Positions 44,908 through 54,595 of a stretch of DNA of 64,000 bases are shown here, in pieces (position 1 is the first letter of the stretch; the number at the start of each line of letters is the position of its first letter). Both the position numbers and the translations under genes were made by a program. This DNA is from Ga0077555 sp033764055 (lineage in GTDB: Bacteria; Pseudomonadota; Alphaproteobacteria; Rhizobiales; Hyphomicrobiaceae): contig JANRJI010000127.1 of assembly GCA_033764055.1 (NCBI GenBank), positions 18,586 through 82,585 of the forward strand, given 5' to 3'. The notes beneath the pieces were generated by a model. The model ran no database searches, was not told the origin of the DNA, and saw only the letters and a program-made list of their open reading frames with translations.

Positions 44908-46188
44908 CTAGCCCAATCTCTTGACGGCTGCCTGCACTGTCGCATTGTTGGGCTCCAGACGGAGCGCCATGATGTAGCTGTCGAGGGCTTCGGCCAGGTC
45001 TCCGAGGCGTTCTCGAATGAGCCCCATCTGAAAATGGACAGCTGCCTTGTCGGGGTTGAGGCCGACGGCAATCGCCTGGATTTCGACCGCCCGGTCCAGG
45101 TGTCCCTGCTTCATGTGGAGATCCGCGAGTCCGTGATGTGGAACCCACGATCCAGGGGCCAGCCGCGTTGCATGTTTGAGCGAGCGCTGGGCATCGTCCT
45201 GATTGCCAACCATCCGATATATGAGCGACAGGACGTAGTGCATGTACCAGCTGTTGGGATCGTAGGTGAGGGCCTTGAGCGCCAGCATCAGGGCACTCTC
45301 CCCGAGCTTTCCCGTCTGCATCTCGCGCCTGAGCAGCAGAAGATGCTCGTTGTATCGAAAGCTCGCGTAGCGCTTCAATCGCTCATCGAAATCGAACGAG
45401 CCCTCGTGATAATAGGCGTATTGCGTCTGGGGAGTAACCCACGTGAGGCCGAGGCCTGCTGCAACCTGGGGATTGACGGGATCTTCGAATTCACCGATGC
45501 CGCGGCTTCTCGCTGTCGTCCCTACTAGGAATTCCGCGTTCTCAAGCCACTCTCCCAGCGGGCTGACGTCGATGATTTTCCCGAGGAGATGCGCCATCGT
45601 CGTCCCGGTCGGATGGTTCCGGGTCAGGAAAAGGCGGGTTCCCCTGAAATTGTCGCTGATGAACGAGGACATTTCGACGCCAGGGCATTTCTCGTCGATG
45701 TCCTGCGCCTTCGCGTCGAATATCTCGAGGGCCCGCTCGTAGTCGCAGACGGAGGTGATGTCGATCGAATGATAGTGCTCGACGATGTCCTCGACGTCGA
45801 CACCATCCTTCACGAGATTGTACGCGATGCGATCGGCGGCCCCGAAGGGATACGGCTCATAGCCCGTAATCCTGCACGCCTTGTTCCTCGGATCGCGGAA
45901 GCCGAGCGGCCAGGCGGCGTCGAGCCCGACGGCAGGAAAGAGCACGATGGGGCAGCCCGGCGGTACGCCCGTGTGGGCTGGATCGTCGCCACTCCAGGAT
46001 CCGGCCTGGACCAGCAGCAGATCACAGGAGGCGTAGTCCTCCCTCGTGACCTTGTCGCCAGGGAAGAAATCATTGTCGAACGCTTTGTTCCACTTGATCG
46101 AAACAGGCCCGCCGAAATCACCGCGGTAGAGGATGCTCTTCAACTCGTTGGCTTGGCAGTTACCACTCACGATTATTTTTCTCATCAT
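44908..46188 (-). CDS. WcbI-type acyltransferase-like protein fused to TPR repeats
   Basis: A 426-residue two-part protein. Residues 1-240 look like the WcbI family of capsule acetyltransferase-like proteins, with the N-terminal GNCQANELKSIL signature and the late LTRNHPTGTTMAHLL motif. From about 250 to 426 there are tetratricopeptide units (WYMHYVLSLIYRMVGNQDDA, HHGLADLHMKQGHLDRAVE, and others). The gene overlaps the preceding acyl-carrier gene by four bases. WcbI proteins bind CoA-like ligands, so transfer of a carrier-bound acyl group to a sugar is a fair hypothesis. Confidence 0.75.
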   Translation of the reverse strand: MMRKIIVSGNCQANELKSILYRGDFGGPVSIKWNKAFDNDFFPGDKVTREDYASCDLLLVQAGSWSGDDPAHTGVPPGCPIVLFPAVGLDAAWPLGFRDPRNKACRITGYEPYPFGAADRIAYNLVKDGVDVEDIVEHYHSIDITSVCDYERALEIFDAKAQDIDEKCPGVEMSSFISDNFRGTRLFLTRNHPTGTTMAHLLGKIIDVSPLGEWLENAEFLVGTTARSRGIGEFEDPVNPQVAAGLGLTWVTPQTQYAYYHEGSFDFDERLKRYASFRYNEHLLLLRREMQTGKLGESALMLALKALTYDPNSWYMHYVLSLIYRMVGNQDDAQRSLKHATRLAPGSWVPHHGLADLHMKQGHLDRAVEIQAIAVGLNPDKAAVHFQMGLIRERLGDLAEALDSYIMALRLEPNNATVQAAVKRLG

Positions 46189-46433
46189 TTCGTCCCGAGA
46201 CTGTCGAGGACGATGTCGAGCAGGTCGCCGACGTTTCTCGCCTCAGTCGTGCGTCTTACCGGCAGGCGAATCTTCAAGTGGCGTTCGACGTCGAGCATCA
46301 GCGTGACGTGCGATAGCGAGTCCCAGCCGTCGACATCCGCAGCCGTCGTGGATTCGGAAATGTCAGCTGCAGGGATGGAGAAGGTCTCGGAGATGCGGCT
46401 GGCGATGACGGCAAAAATCTCGGCTCTCGTCAT
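46185..46433 (-). CDS. Acyl carrier protein
   Basis: An 82-residue carrier whose phosphopantetheine site is Ser39 in DGWDSLSH. It lies between the WcbI-TPR gene (overlapping by four bases) and the beta-helix gene. It is distinct from the house-keeping ACP of fatty-acid synthesis, whose motif is DSLD. Loading by the FAAL-like ligase two genes downstream is the likely partner step. Confidence 0.88.
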   Translation of the reverse strand: MTRAEIFAVIASRISETFSIPAADISESTTAADVDGWDSLSHVTLMLDVERHLKIRLPVRRTTEARNVGDLLDIVLDSLGTK

Positions 46434-46481
46434 GGTCTCTTCTCGTCTGCTGGTGGTGGGCGCCGCCGGCGCTCGTCCGCG

Positions 46482-48536
46482 TCACTTCTGGCATGCATCC
46501 GCCGCGAGCTCCTCCCGGACGTCGACCAGGCGACGGTCGTAGATGCCAGAGCTACCGACGGCAGTCCCCGACCCGGGCCGCCTGACCTCGATGCGTGCCT
46601 TCAAGTCGCCGACATCGGGAGTGGCCGGTCCGCTGATGGTGTATCGGACACCAGGGGTGAGCGCCTGCGACCAAGGACGGTCGACTGTCGCCGTCCGCGT
46701 ATTACCATCATATGCGACGATTATTCTAGTCTCGGAGCGATTGCCGGGATGCCTCACGACAATGGATCGGCCGTTGAAGAGGCCATGCCGCGGCGGCTCG
46801 GTCTCGAGGAGTTGGATCGTCGTGGCGACCGCCTCGCGCACCGTGCCATGGCGCTGTCCGATCTCGGTTCGGACGACACCCTTGGCTTGGCCGCAAACAG
46901 TCATCGAGACGGCGATATCGGTGGCTCTCCTGATTTCCCCCCGCGGGCTTGCGTCATCGCCCATGGCGCGTGCGCGCTGAAGGACCACGACGTCGTCGAC
47001 GTTCCCGAAGTAGCGGCCGGATATGGTGATGTTGCGGCCCCAGCCCCATACGACGGCCCCGATGGGTCCGTGGTGGCCGGAGCCGGCGCGGCGCGAGCCG
47101 GGCGGTGGATACCTCGCGCCGGGGTAATCCGGATCATTGCGTGCCTCGAAATTGCGGATGGTGACATTCTGGCCTTCGCCGATGACGACGATGCCGGATT
47201 TGGGCCAGTCGACACCGAGCGGGCGGCTGAAGGCATGGCCGCAATTGTGGACCTTCAGCCCGTCGACCAGCACCGACATGTGTCGGGGATCGCCGCTCGG
47301 GTCGAGCTCGTGGTCCACGCCATAGAGCCCGATGGCGGCCTCGCAGTTGGACACGGAGACATTGCGGAAAACGGCGTTGCTGACCCAGTGCGTCTCACCC
47401 GTGCCCTCGGGGGGGGCCGGGAAACGCCGGTCGACGCCCTGGGCGAAGAAGCCCCAGCTGACGTTATCGGCGACCGTGCCTTCCACCGAGCAATCATAGC
47501 AGCCCCGCTCGAAGATCACCGCCTTGCCGCCGGAGCCGCCGCCGGCCCATGTGGCCCGGAAGTTTGAGATGTGGCCGCCGATGATGCGGACGTTGCGCGC
47601 ACCCTGCGCGAAGCCGATCGCGTTGTCGTTGGAGCCGATCAGGAACGTGCTGCCGACGCCGACACCCTTGGCGAAAGCGGGCTCTATGTCGATCGTGCGG
47701 CGATCGGTGGAGAGGCGCCGGATCGACCTTGTTTGACCGACTCCAGAGCCGACGACGATGCTGACTTGCTTCCCGACGACGTCGGACGGAAGTGCTTCCG
47801 CGGCCGTCAGACTGGTCGGGGAGGCCGAGCTGGTGGTGCCTTCGACGGGAGGCGGCAGCAGCGAGCCGTCGATGCGTGGATTTTCGATCAGAATGTCGGT
47901 CTGGACGAGGTCGCGCCGGTTCGCGCTGGCGAAGACGTTGCCGAGAAAACCGCCACCGCCGACGGGGCGGGGCCCGAAAACGGAATAGACTGTCGGCTTC
48001 AGGAGGCCGTTGTCCTTAAATCGCATGTGCAGATGGCTGCGCGTGTAGATGCCGCCTGCGACGCGAAAGACGCCGTCGCCGACGACGAGCGGCACGCGCT
48101 CGACTGCGACGAGCTCGATCGCGGCCCGGATGGCGTGAAGATTGACCAGCGCGCTCTCGTCGCGGTCGTCGCCGACAGCGCCCAGCATCTGGATCGTGAT
48201 CTCGGGCATGCTGAGCTGCCACCAGGCATTGTCCGCTGTCCGGAGATGCCAGCGTCGAATGTCCTTAGGCGGCGCCGGCAGGCGGAGGTAGGTGGCGGCC
48301 CCGTGGTCGCCCGGTTGATGGTAGCCGTCGAGCCGCAATGCCCGCACGCCGGGGGCAAAGCTCGACCGTGCGGCCGCTGCACGGGTGGGCGCCGACGCCG
48401 TTTCTCCGACCGGAGGCCTTGGCCAGGCGGAGTCGGTCGCGCGCTGTGCAATGCCAGTTTCGGGGAGTGCGATAACGAGGGCGAGCACGAGCATCCAGGC
48501 CATATGCCGGCTCGCGGCCTCTGCCATCGCGATCAT
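46482..48536 (-). CDS. Secreted parallel beta-helix protein
   Basis: A 684-residue protein with a signal peptide (MAWMLVLALVIALPETGIA) and then many short repeats rich in Gly, Asn and Val such as NVRIIGGHISNF, VTIRNFEA and NITISGRYFGNV, characteristic of right-handed beta-helices of the pectate-lyase fold. Such proteins bind or cleave polysaccharides. Catalytic residues cannot be recognised with confidence. The ATG overlaps the stop of the helical-repeat gene upstream by four bases, so it is cotranscribed with the glycan genes. Confidence 0.75.
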   Translation of the reverse strand: MIAMAEAASRHMAWMLVLALVIALPETGIAQRATDSAWPRPPVGETASAPTRAAAARSSFAPGVRALRLDGYHQPGDHGAATYLRLPAPPKDIRRWHLRTADNAWWQLSMPEITIQMLGAVGDDRDESALVNLHAIRAAIELVAVERVPLVVGDGVFRVAGGIYTRSHLHMRFKDNGLLKPTVYSVFGPRPVGGGGFLGNVFASANRRDLVQTDILIENPRIDGSLLPPPVEGTTSSASPTSLTAAEALPSDVVGKQVSIVVGSGVGQTRSIRRLSTDRRTIDIEPAFAKGVGVGSTFLIGSNDNAIGFAQGARNVRIIGGHISNFRATWAGGGSGGKAVIFERGCYDCSVEGTVADNVSWGFFAQGVDRRFPAPPEGTGETHWVSNAVFRNVSVSNCEAAIGLYGVDHELDPSGDPRHMSVLVDGLKVHNCGHAFSRPLGVDWPKSGIVVIGEGQNVTIRNFEARNDPDYPGARYPPPGSRRAGSGHHGPIGAVVWGWGRNITISGRYFGNVDDVVVLQRARAMGDDASPRGEIRRATDIAVSMTVCGQAKGVVRTEIGQRHGTVREAVATTIQLLETEPPRHGLFNGRSIVVRHPGNRSETRIIVAYDGNTRTATVDRPWSQALTPGVRYTISGPATPDVGDLKARIEVRRPGSGTAVGSSGIYDRRLVDVREELAADACQK

Positions 48537-51100
48537 GGATGACCTCGGGCCGTCGGGGCCTCTAGTGGCCTGGAGGCCACCGCAGAGGCCTCGATCTCCT
48601 GATTGCGCTGCAGATCGCGCCTCACCACGTACATGTAGTGAGTACTAGCCTTGCTCGTGGCAACGTCGAGGGCGTCCTTCTGCGCAGTCAAGGCCAAAGT
48701 CATGAGCTCTCGGTCGTTCGTGCGGAGGGCAAGCGCCATCGCTATGTTGGATCGCACGTTGACGGTTGCGACCCACGGTAGAGGATGCTTTTGACGCGTG
48801 CGGGCCGATAGGGCAAGGTCCAGCACGTGCATGCCTTGGCGCAGCGCGGCAATGTCGTCCTCCCGCGTGCCGAGCGATAGCAGAGCCTCGCCGAGACTCT
48901 GTTGCAGAGCGGCCCTCGACCATGCCTGCTCGGAGGCAGACGTCGCCGTTATGGCCTCGTCGAGTGCGGCGGCTGCAACACGCAAGGCGCCGGACGTCCC
49001 GCTCACCTCGGCGAACGCGATGAGAGATTCGGCAAGCTTGGCCTTGGCGGTCGGCATGCCGTCGGCGTTTCCAGCCGAAGCGAGGATCATCTCCTCGCGA
49101 GCAATGACGGCAAGCGCCAGCCTCGACGGGCTCTTGCGGCGCTTGCCCGTCGCGAGCAGCAGATCGCCACGGCGCCGTTGCACGTCGAGCCAATCGTCCT
49201 GAAGGCCAAGTGCCTCGTAGATGGCCAGCGCCCGGTCCAGAGCCACGAGCGCGTCCTCGTGCTGAGGGCTGCCCAGATCGCTCGTGGCCTGGTGTGCACA
49301 GCCGACGGCGAAGCAGAGCTGTGCCCACGTCAGGGAGCCTTCTGCCCGATCGAAATGCTGCAGCGCCAGCGTGCCTTCGAGCACGGCCTCGGCAGCGAGA
49401 GACGCATTGCGTGTTACTCTCGCCTGGCGGGTCAGCGCATCGCAGAGGCGCCGCCGCAAGACCGCGATCTCGTGGGACGTGCGGGCCGTTCCCGGGCGCT
49501 CCGCGGCTGCTCGGAAATTCTGAACGGCTTTCTCCAGCCACTTCGCGCCGCCAGGCTCGCCCACCCAGGAAATCTGCAATTCCCCGAGGACCTCACGGGC
49601 GCGGGAAGCTATGTCGGCATCGAGATCGGCCGGCGCCTCCTGAAGAATCGCCTGCAAATTGTCGGCGACCTGGCTCAACTGGTCGCGCTGGGCCTGCGGG
49701 CTCGCGAGCACGAGGCGGGCCCGCGCAACGGTTACGGCCAGCCGAGACCCGATACCGAGCTGCGGCCCGCCGGGGTCGAGGCAGAAGTCGGCGACGCGAA
49801 GCGCATACTCGATAGCCGAGGGCTCCCGCTCGAGGACGCCGCATCGTACGTAGGCATCGAGAAGGTCGAGTGTCAGGCGACCGCCGACGGAGGTCGACGC
49901 GGGAAGCCGCTGCAACGTCTCGGCATAGACCAGGCCCGCAGCGGCCGGACCGAGAGCCAGCTCGCGAACGATCGCCAGGGCCTCGGTCGATCGCAGCAAA
50001 CCGGATTCCGAGAGTGGATCCGAGCCGGTGCTCGACAAAGCTGCCAAACGGCCAGCGTGCCAACCGGCGAGAACGCTGCCCGCACGCGCGAGATCCCCAC
50101 CAGCCAGTGCGGAGAGAGCCGTCGCCGCGGGCGAGCTCGCGTCAGCATCGGTTACGTCGCTCTCGGCAAGGAGCCGCATGAGGGCAGACTGGCGGTCTGC
50201 CGCCACGAGCATCGCCGTTTCGGCGAGCGCCAACGAGAGATCGGAGCGCCCTGCTATGCGGCTGGCCGATGGCAGGAGCGTTGCTGCAGAGCGTCCCTGC
50301 CTTGCGGCTATCGTCAGTGCCAGCTCGTCGAGGTGCTCCCGGCGGCTGATGAATCCGGATGCGGGGCGTTTCCTGACGGTGGCCCGATCGAGCCAGGAGC
50401 GGCTGTCCTCGCTCGGGCTGCGCAGCGCATCGAAAGCCCGGGCCATGCGTGTCCCGGCGGCGGTCAGAAGGTCCCTGAGCCGGCCGGGCTCGAGCCCCAG
50501 CCACACGACAGCGCGCGGCGGGTCGGCCGCGAACGCCGCCAGCAACGTCGAGGAGGCCCTGAGCTCGGCCATGAGGTAAAGCACGTAGGCATCGAGCCAA
50601 CCGAGCCGTCCGTCGTGCAGGCCGTAGGCCATGGCCGCTCGCAGTGTCGGGGCGAGCTGCATCCCGCCGAGGTAGGCAGCAAGCGCCTGACAGCCGGCAT
50701 CGAGCAGGAGATGCCGCCAGCCGAGCAGAGCCTCCTGCTGCGATGCCGGCACCGGCATGCAACCGGAAGGCCATTGTGCTCTGCCGTGCTCCGCCTCGAC
50801 GATGTCTCGCGCCAATCTCGATTGGGCCTCTTCGCAGAATGCGCGATCGACCTCATTGCGCTCGTCATCGGGGAGCGACGCGGCATGCAGTGCAACGATC
50901 AACGCCGATGCACTGATTCCAGCCCGGGCAGCGGCGACAGCCAGAGCGTCACGCGACGCTGGTGCCATGCACTTCACTTGTCCGCGCGTGTGGTCCAGCG
51001 CGCTGGCGGCACTGACGAAGCTGGCGTGCTCCAGCGTCTCTACGTAGACGGCAGCGAGGCTCATGGCGAGGAGCTCGTCTGCAGCGCCTGCCTGCGTCAT
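48533..51100 (-). CDS. Large helical-repeat protein, paralogue of the protein encoded at 40653-43235
   Basis: An 855-residue, mostly helical protein, unassigned to any family I know. The C-terminal 450 residues contain TPR-like units (for example ALDRALAIYEALGLQDDWLD, then QRRRGDLLLATGKRRKS). The GWLDAYVLYLMAELRASSTL segment aligns with the paralogue at 40653. It has no signal peptide. It is cotranscribed between LegC (10 bases upstream) and the beta-helix gene (overlapping downstream), so a role in handling the glycan or its acceptor protein is likely. Confidence 0.72.
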   Translation of the reverse strand: MTQAGAADELLAMSLAAVYVETLEHASFVSAASALDHTRGQVKCMAPASRDALAVAAARAGISASALIVALHAASLPDDERNEVDRAFCEEAQSRLARDIVEAEHGRAQWPSGCMPVPASQQEALLGWRHLLLDAGCQALAAYLGGMQLAPTLRAAMAYGLHDGRLGWLDAYVLYLMAELRASSTLLAAFAADPPRAVVWLGLEPGRLRDLLTAAGTRMARAFDALRSPSEDSRSWLDRATVRKRPASGFISRREHLDELALTIAARQGRSAATLLPSASRIAGRSDLSLALAETAMLVAADRQSALMRLLAESDVTDADASSPAATALSALAGGDLARAGSVLAGWHAGRLAALSSTGSDPLSESGLLRSTEALAIVRELALGPAAAGLVYAETLQRLPASTSVGGRLTLDLLDAYVRCGVLEREPSAIEYALRVADFCLDPGGPQLGIGSRLAVTVARARLVLASPQAQRDQLSQVADNLQAILQEAPADLDADIASRAREVLGELQISWVGEPGGAKWLEKAVQNFRAAAERPGTARTSHEIAVLRRRLCDALTRQARVTRNASLAAEAVLEGTLALQHFDRAEGSLTWAQLCFAVGCAHQATSDLGSPQHEDALVALDRALAIYEALGLQDDWLDVQRRRGDLLLATGKRRKSPSRLALAVIAREEMILASAGNADGMPTAKAKLAESLIAFAEVSGTSGALRVAAAALDEAITATSASEQAWSRAALQQSLGEALLSLGTREDDIAALRQGMHVLDLALSARTRQKHPLPWVATVNVRSNIAMALALRTNDRELMTLALTAQKDALDVATSKASTHYMYVVRRDLQRNQEIEASAVASRPLEAPTARGHP

Positions 51101-51110
51101 GGCGAAGTAC

Positions 51111-52265
51111 TCAGTTGGACGATCGCTGAAGTGCGGCTACGACCGCTGCCTCCACCTTGTCGAGGTCGGCATCCGATAGGCTGGTCGAGTTTGGCAGCAC
51201 CAGCACCCGGGGAGCCAGATCCTCCGAGACTCCATTCAGGTACCGTGGCGCATCGGCATAGGGCGGCTGCAGATGCATCGGCTCCCAGAACGGCAGCGCA
51301 CCGATGCCGGCCTTCCGCAGCACGTCGATCACGGCCGATGTATCGATGCCCTGATCGAGCACGAGGCCGGAGAACCACCAGCTGTGGCGAGCCCAGTCTG
51401 GTGACGGAAAAGCACGGGCCGGGATGTCGTTGCGTGAGGCGATGCGGGAATAGCGATCGGCGATCTTGCGCTTGCGGGCCAGGAACGACTCGAACTGCTC
51501 GAGCTGCGCGCAACCGACGGCTGCCTCCAGGTTCGACATCCGATAATTGAAGCCGGCGACATCGTGGCGATAGCGTCCCGGCTCGCGCGCGGTCGTCGTC
51601 AGATGCTTCAATTTGCGGGCGAGCGTGGCGTCAGGGGTCAGGATCACGCCGCCTGACCCGCAAGTGAAGGTCTTGTTGCCATTGAACGAGACGCCGGTTG
51701 CGATGGCGCCCATCCGGCCCAGCGGCCGACCCTTGTAGGTCGCGCCCATGGCCGCGGCCCCGTCGGCGACGACCGGGATGCCGTAGGTCTCGGCGACGGA
51801 GGCAATGGCGTCCATGTCGGCCGGGGTGCCCATCGTGTAGACGGGCATGATGGCGCCGATGCGCCGTCCCGTAGGCAGATGTCGGGCTGCCCCGTCGATG
51901 CGCTCGACCTCCTCCCTGAAGGCGGCCGCGACCAGGTCAGCGTCGAGCGTCCAGCTTTCGGCGCTCACATCGACGAGCCACGGCGTGGCTCCGCACTGAT
52001 TGATGGCGTTGGCCGATGCGATGAACGTATAGGTCGGCAATACGACGAGGTCGCCCGGCTCGACGCCGGCGCCGACGAGCGCGGCGTGCAATGCCGTGGT
52101 ACCCGACGAGGTGGCGATCGCGTGCACCCCGCCTGACAGCTCACCGGCCATCTTCTCGAAGCGATCGACGAATGGTCCGACCGAGGACACGAACTCGGTG
52201 TCGATGCATTGATTGAGGTACTCGCGCTCACGCCCCGAAAGATTGGGCACCGCTATGGGAATCAT
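51111..52265 (-). CDS. legC: DegT/LegC-type sugar-nucleotide aminotransferase
   Basis: PLP enzyme of 384 residues that would convert a 4-keto sugar nucleotide to a 4-amino sugar. The PLP lysine is Lys198 in SFNGNKTFTCGSGG. Other family segments are ATSSGTTALHAAL (phosphate-binding) and PTYTFIASANAI. LegC is chosen over PseC because its neighbours are LegB, LegX, LegG and LegI types. It overlaps the LegX gene by four bases. Confidence 0.85.
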   Translation of the reverse strand: MIPIAVPNLSGREREYLNQCIDTEFVSSVGPFVDRFEKMAGELSGGVHAIATSSGTTALHAALVGAGVEPGDLVVLPTYTFIASANAINQCGATPWLVDVSAESWTLDADLVAAAFREEVERIDGAARHLPTGRRIGAIMPVYTMGTPADMDAIASVAETYGIPVVADGAAAMGATYKGRPLGRMGAIATGVSFNGNKTFTCGSGGVILTPDATLARKLKHLTTTAREPGRYRHDVAGFNYRMSNLEAAVGCAQLEQFESFLARKRKIADRYSRIASRNDIPARAFPSPDWARHSWWFSGLVLDQGIDTSAVIDVLRKAGIGALPFWEPMHLQPPYADAPRYLNGVSEDLAPRVLVLPNSTSLSDADLDKVEAAVVAALQRSSN

Positions 52266-53338
52266 TTGCCACCCTCGAAGTCTTTGATGTGCCCGAAGTA
52301 GTTGACGTACTCCTGCTGGGCGAGCTCCAGGTCGTTCGGCCGTCCGATGTCCAGCCAGTTCTCGGTCATCGGATAGATGTGCGGGGAATTGCCAGCCTTG
52401 ATGCAGCGCTCGATGAGGGTCGGCATGTCCGTGTACTCACCGCGTGGCACGTGCTCGAGCGCGGCGGGAGACAGCACATAGACGCCAGCGCTTATCAGCG
52501 CTTGGCGGTTCGGCTTCTCGGTGATGCGCTTGATCCGGCGTCCCTCGTTCTCGAGGACGCCGTAGGGAACCTGGTAGGAGTAGAGGAGCGACGCAACCGT
52601 GAGCAACGCTTTGCTCTCGGTGTGCGAATCCATCATGCGGGCGAAGTTGAGATCGGTGAGGAGATCGCCGTTCATGACGAAAAACGGCGCCGTCAACGGC
52701 TTCTCGATGAGCGAGAGCGCGCCGGCGGTGCCGAGCGGGCTCGATTCCTGCACATACTCGATCTCGACGCCGAGGCGGCTCCCGTCACCGAAGTACTCCT
52801 TGATCATCTCGGCAAGGTAGTGCGTCGAGATGATGAAGCGTGTGAAGCCGTGATGGCGGAAGTGGAAGATGATCGTCTCGAGTATGGGACGGCCGCCGAC
52901 GTTGACGAGCGGCTTGGGTTGTTTCTCGGTGATCTTGCCGAGGCGCTTGCCGAACCCGCCTGCCATCAGCACGACCGTGTTCGAGTAGCCGCTGTGCCAG
53001 CCGAGCACGTCCTGCAGGCTGACCACCTTGACGAGCCGGCCTGTCTCATCGACGAGGGGAATTTGCTGGATTTCCGCATTGCGCATCAGGGTCAGGACCC
53101 GCTGCGCGCCGTCCGTCTCCTGCGCCACGATCGGCCTGCGGTTCATGACCTGGGCCACGCTGAGATCAAGCGTGTCGTGTCGCAGATAGGCACGCCGGAT
53201 GTCGCCGTCGCTGACCACACCGATCAATCGGTCGTCCTCGAGCACGACGACGATCTTGGCCGCTGTCCGATCGAGCATTTCCATGGCTTGGCGGACAGGC
53301 GCGCTCGGCGAAATAGCGCTGGGAGTAGATGTAGGCAC
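52262..53338 (-). CDS. ptmE: CBS-domain sugar nucleotidyltransferase (LegX/PtmE-like)
   Basis: A 358-residue enzyme with two N-terminal CBS motifs (about 1-115) and a nucleotidyltransferase domain beginning VVLMAGGFGKRL (about 122-134) and KQPKPLVNVGGRP. This fusion is the mark of PtmE/LegX, which makes GDP-glucosamine at the start of the GDP-linked legionaminic-acid route in Campylobacter and Legionella. The CBS pair may sense adenosyl ligands. Its presence argues for the GDP branch of the pathway. Confidence 0.83.
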   Translation of the reverse strand: MPTSTPSAISPSAPVRQAMEMLDRTAAKIVVVLEDDRLIGVVSDGDIRRAYLRHDTLDLSVAQVMNRRPIVAQETDGAQRVLTLMRNAEIQQIPLVDETGRLVKVVSLQDVLGWHSGYSNTVVLMAGGFGKRLGKITEKQPKPLVNVGGRPILETIIFHFRHHGFTRFIISTHYLAEMIKEYFGDGSRLGVEIEYVQESSPLGTAGALSLIEKPLTAPFFVMNGDLLTDLNFARMMDSHTESKALLTVASLLYSYQVPYGVLENEGRRIKRITEKPNRQALISAGVYVLSPAALEHVPRGEYTDMPTLIERCIKAGNSPHIYPMTENWLDIGRPNDLELAQQEYVNYFGHIKDFEGGK

Positions 53339-53377
53339 GGAAAAGACCCGCTGTTGGAGGAGACCGGAACGCGTGTG

Positions 53378-54595
53378 CTACATTCTGTCGTCCAGCTTCT
53401 GGTCGCTCGAAATATGTGCGAGCTCGGGAACCACGGTCCGAATGATGTCGGCGGCATCCGCGATCCGCCAACCTTTGCGGCCCGCGATGAATGCCTCGAT
53501 CTCTCCGAGCGCGGCGGCGATGTCGGGCTCTGGCGGTCCCTGGTAGGCGACGCACTGGATTGCGGACAGGCGCCCCGGCACCAGTCGCTCGGCCGACCCG
53601 ACGAATTCCTCGTAGGGCTTCTCGCCGGCGGTGTCGCCCGGAGTTATCAACAGCGGCCAGCGACCGCCGTCACCGACCGGGAAGCGGCGCGCCTCGTCCT
53701 CCGAGCTCACTCGATACGCCTTGTAGCCATGGTGGGCGAGAACACGCTCGGCGATGACGTCCATCGGCACGAGGTCCTCGTCGGGATCGAGGCGCGGAAT
53801 GCCGATCGTCTGAGCCGGATTGACGTAGGCCGAGAGCACCGACAACTCCGCAGCCTCACGAGGCGAAACGAAATAGCGCCGAATCCCGGCCGGTGCAGCG
53901 AGCGGCTGACGCTTGGCCAGGCGATGGAGAAATCCTTCGAGCAGGCTGCCGGCCGAGAACGAGACGTTTGCGAACCGCGCAGAGCCGCGCCGGGCTGCCA
54001 TCTGCGGCTGCCGCGCGAACACCACGTGCTCCATGAATCGCTTGGACGCACCCATCAGGCTGACAGGATTGGCGGCCTTGTCGGTCGACACGTAGAAAAT
54101 CAGCGAGGGTGCGCGCTTTCCGCGAGCCAGCGCCGTGAGCAGCCGATCGTGCCGTGCCACATTGATGTCGAGCATGCGGGCGAGCGAGAAGGCGTCCTTC
54201 TCCGAGCGCACGTGCTTGATGGCGGCGAACGAGAGCACGGTGTCGTAGGGGCCATAGGCGTCGACGACGCCATCTATGGACGGATCGCCGAAATCCAGCG
54301 GAAGGCTGCGGAAATCCTCGGGCGCGATGCCGCGACTGCGCAGATCGCGCACCACTTCGACGAGGCCGTTCTCGCTGAGATCGAGAGCATGCAAGGCTTT
54401 GGGCCTCAGCTCGGCGAGAACCCGAACGACCTCCGAGCCGATGCTGCCTGCGGCGCCGATGACGAGAATGCGGCTGCCGCGCACGGCTTGCGAAAGCTCG
54501 CGGCCGTGCCGGTCGAGATCCGCCGAGAACAGGCTTTCGGTGCGGCGCGAGGCGAGACTCGCAAGCTCGCCGATGGAGCCGGCTGTAGCGCTCAT
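53378..54595 (-). CDS. legB: NDP-sugar 4,6-dehydratase (LegB/CapD-like)
   Basis: A 405-residue short-chain dehydrogenase-type enzyme. The NAD-binding motif GAAGSIGSE is at 47-55. The catalytic region reads STDKAANPVSLMGASKR (170-186), with Met181-Lys185 in place of the usual Tyr...Lys, as in WbpM/CapD-type dehydratases. It would produce the 4-keto-6-deoxy sugar used by LegC. The start at 54595 overlaps the LegG stop by four bases. Confidence 0.82.
   Translation of the reverse strand: MSATAGSIGELASLASRRTESLFSADLDRHGRELSQAVRGSRILVIGAAGSIGSEVVRVLAELRPKALHALDLSENGLVEVVRDLRSRGIAPEDFRSLPLDFGDPSIDGVVDAYGPYDTVLSFAAIKHVRSEKDAFSLARMLDINVARHDRLLTALARGKRAPSLIFYVSTDKAANPVSLMGASKRFMEHVVFARQPQMAARRGSARFANVSFSAGSLLEGFLHRLAKRQPLAAPAGIRRYFVSPREAAELSVLSAYVNPAQTIGIPRLDPDEDLVPMDVIAERVLAHHGYKAYRVSSEDEARRFPVGDGGRWPLLITPGDTAGEKPYEEFVGSAERLVPGRLSAIQCVAYQGPPEPDIAAALGEIEAFIAGRKGWRIADAADIIRTVVPELAHISSDQKLDDRM

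Noticed and set aside
48902..51550. 882-codon plus-strand frame opposite the helical-repeat and legC genes
   Set aside because: It has the repetitive Arg/Gln/Ala composition of an antisense shadow and crosses two well-supported minus-strand genes.
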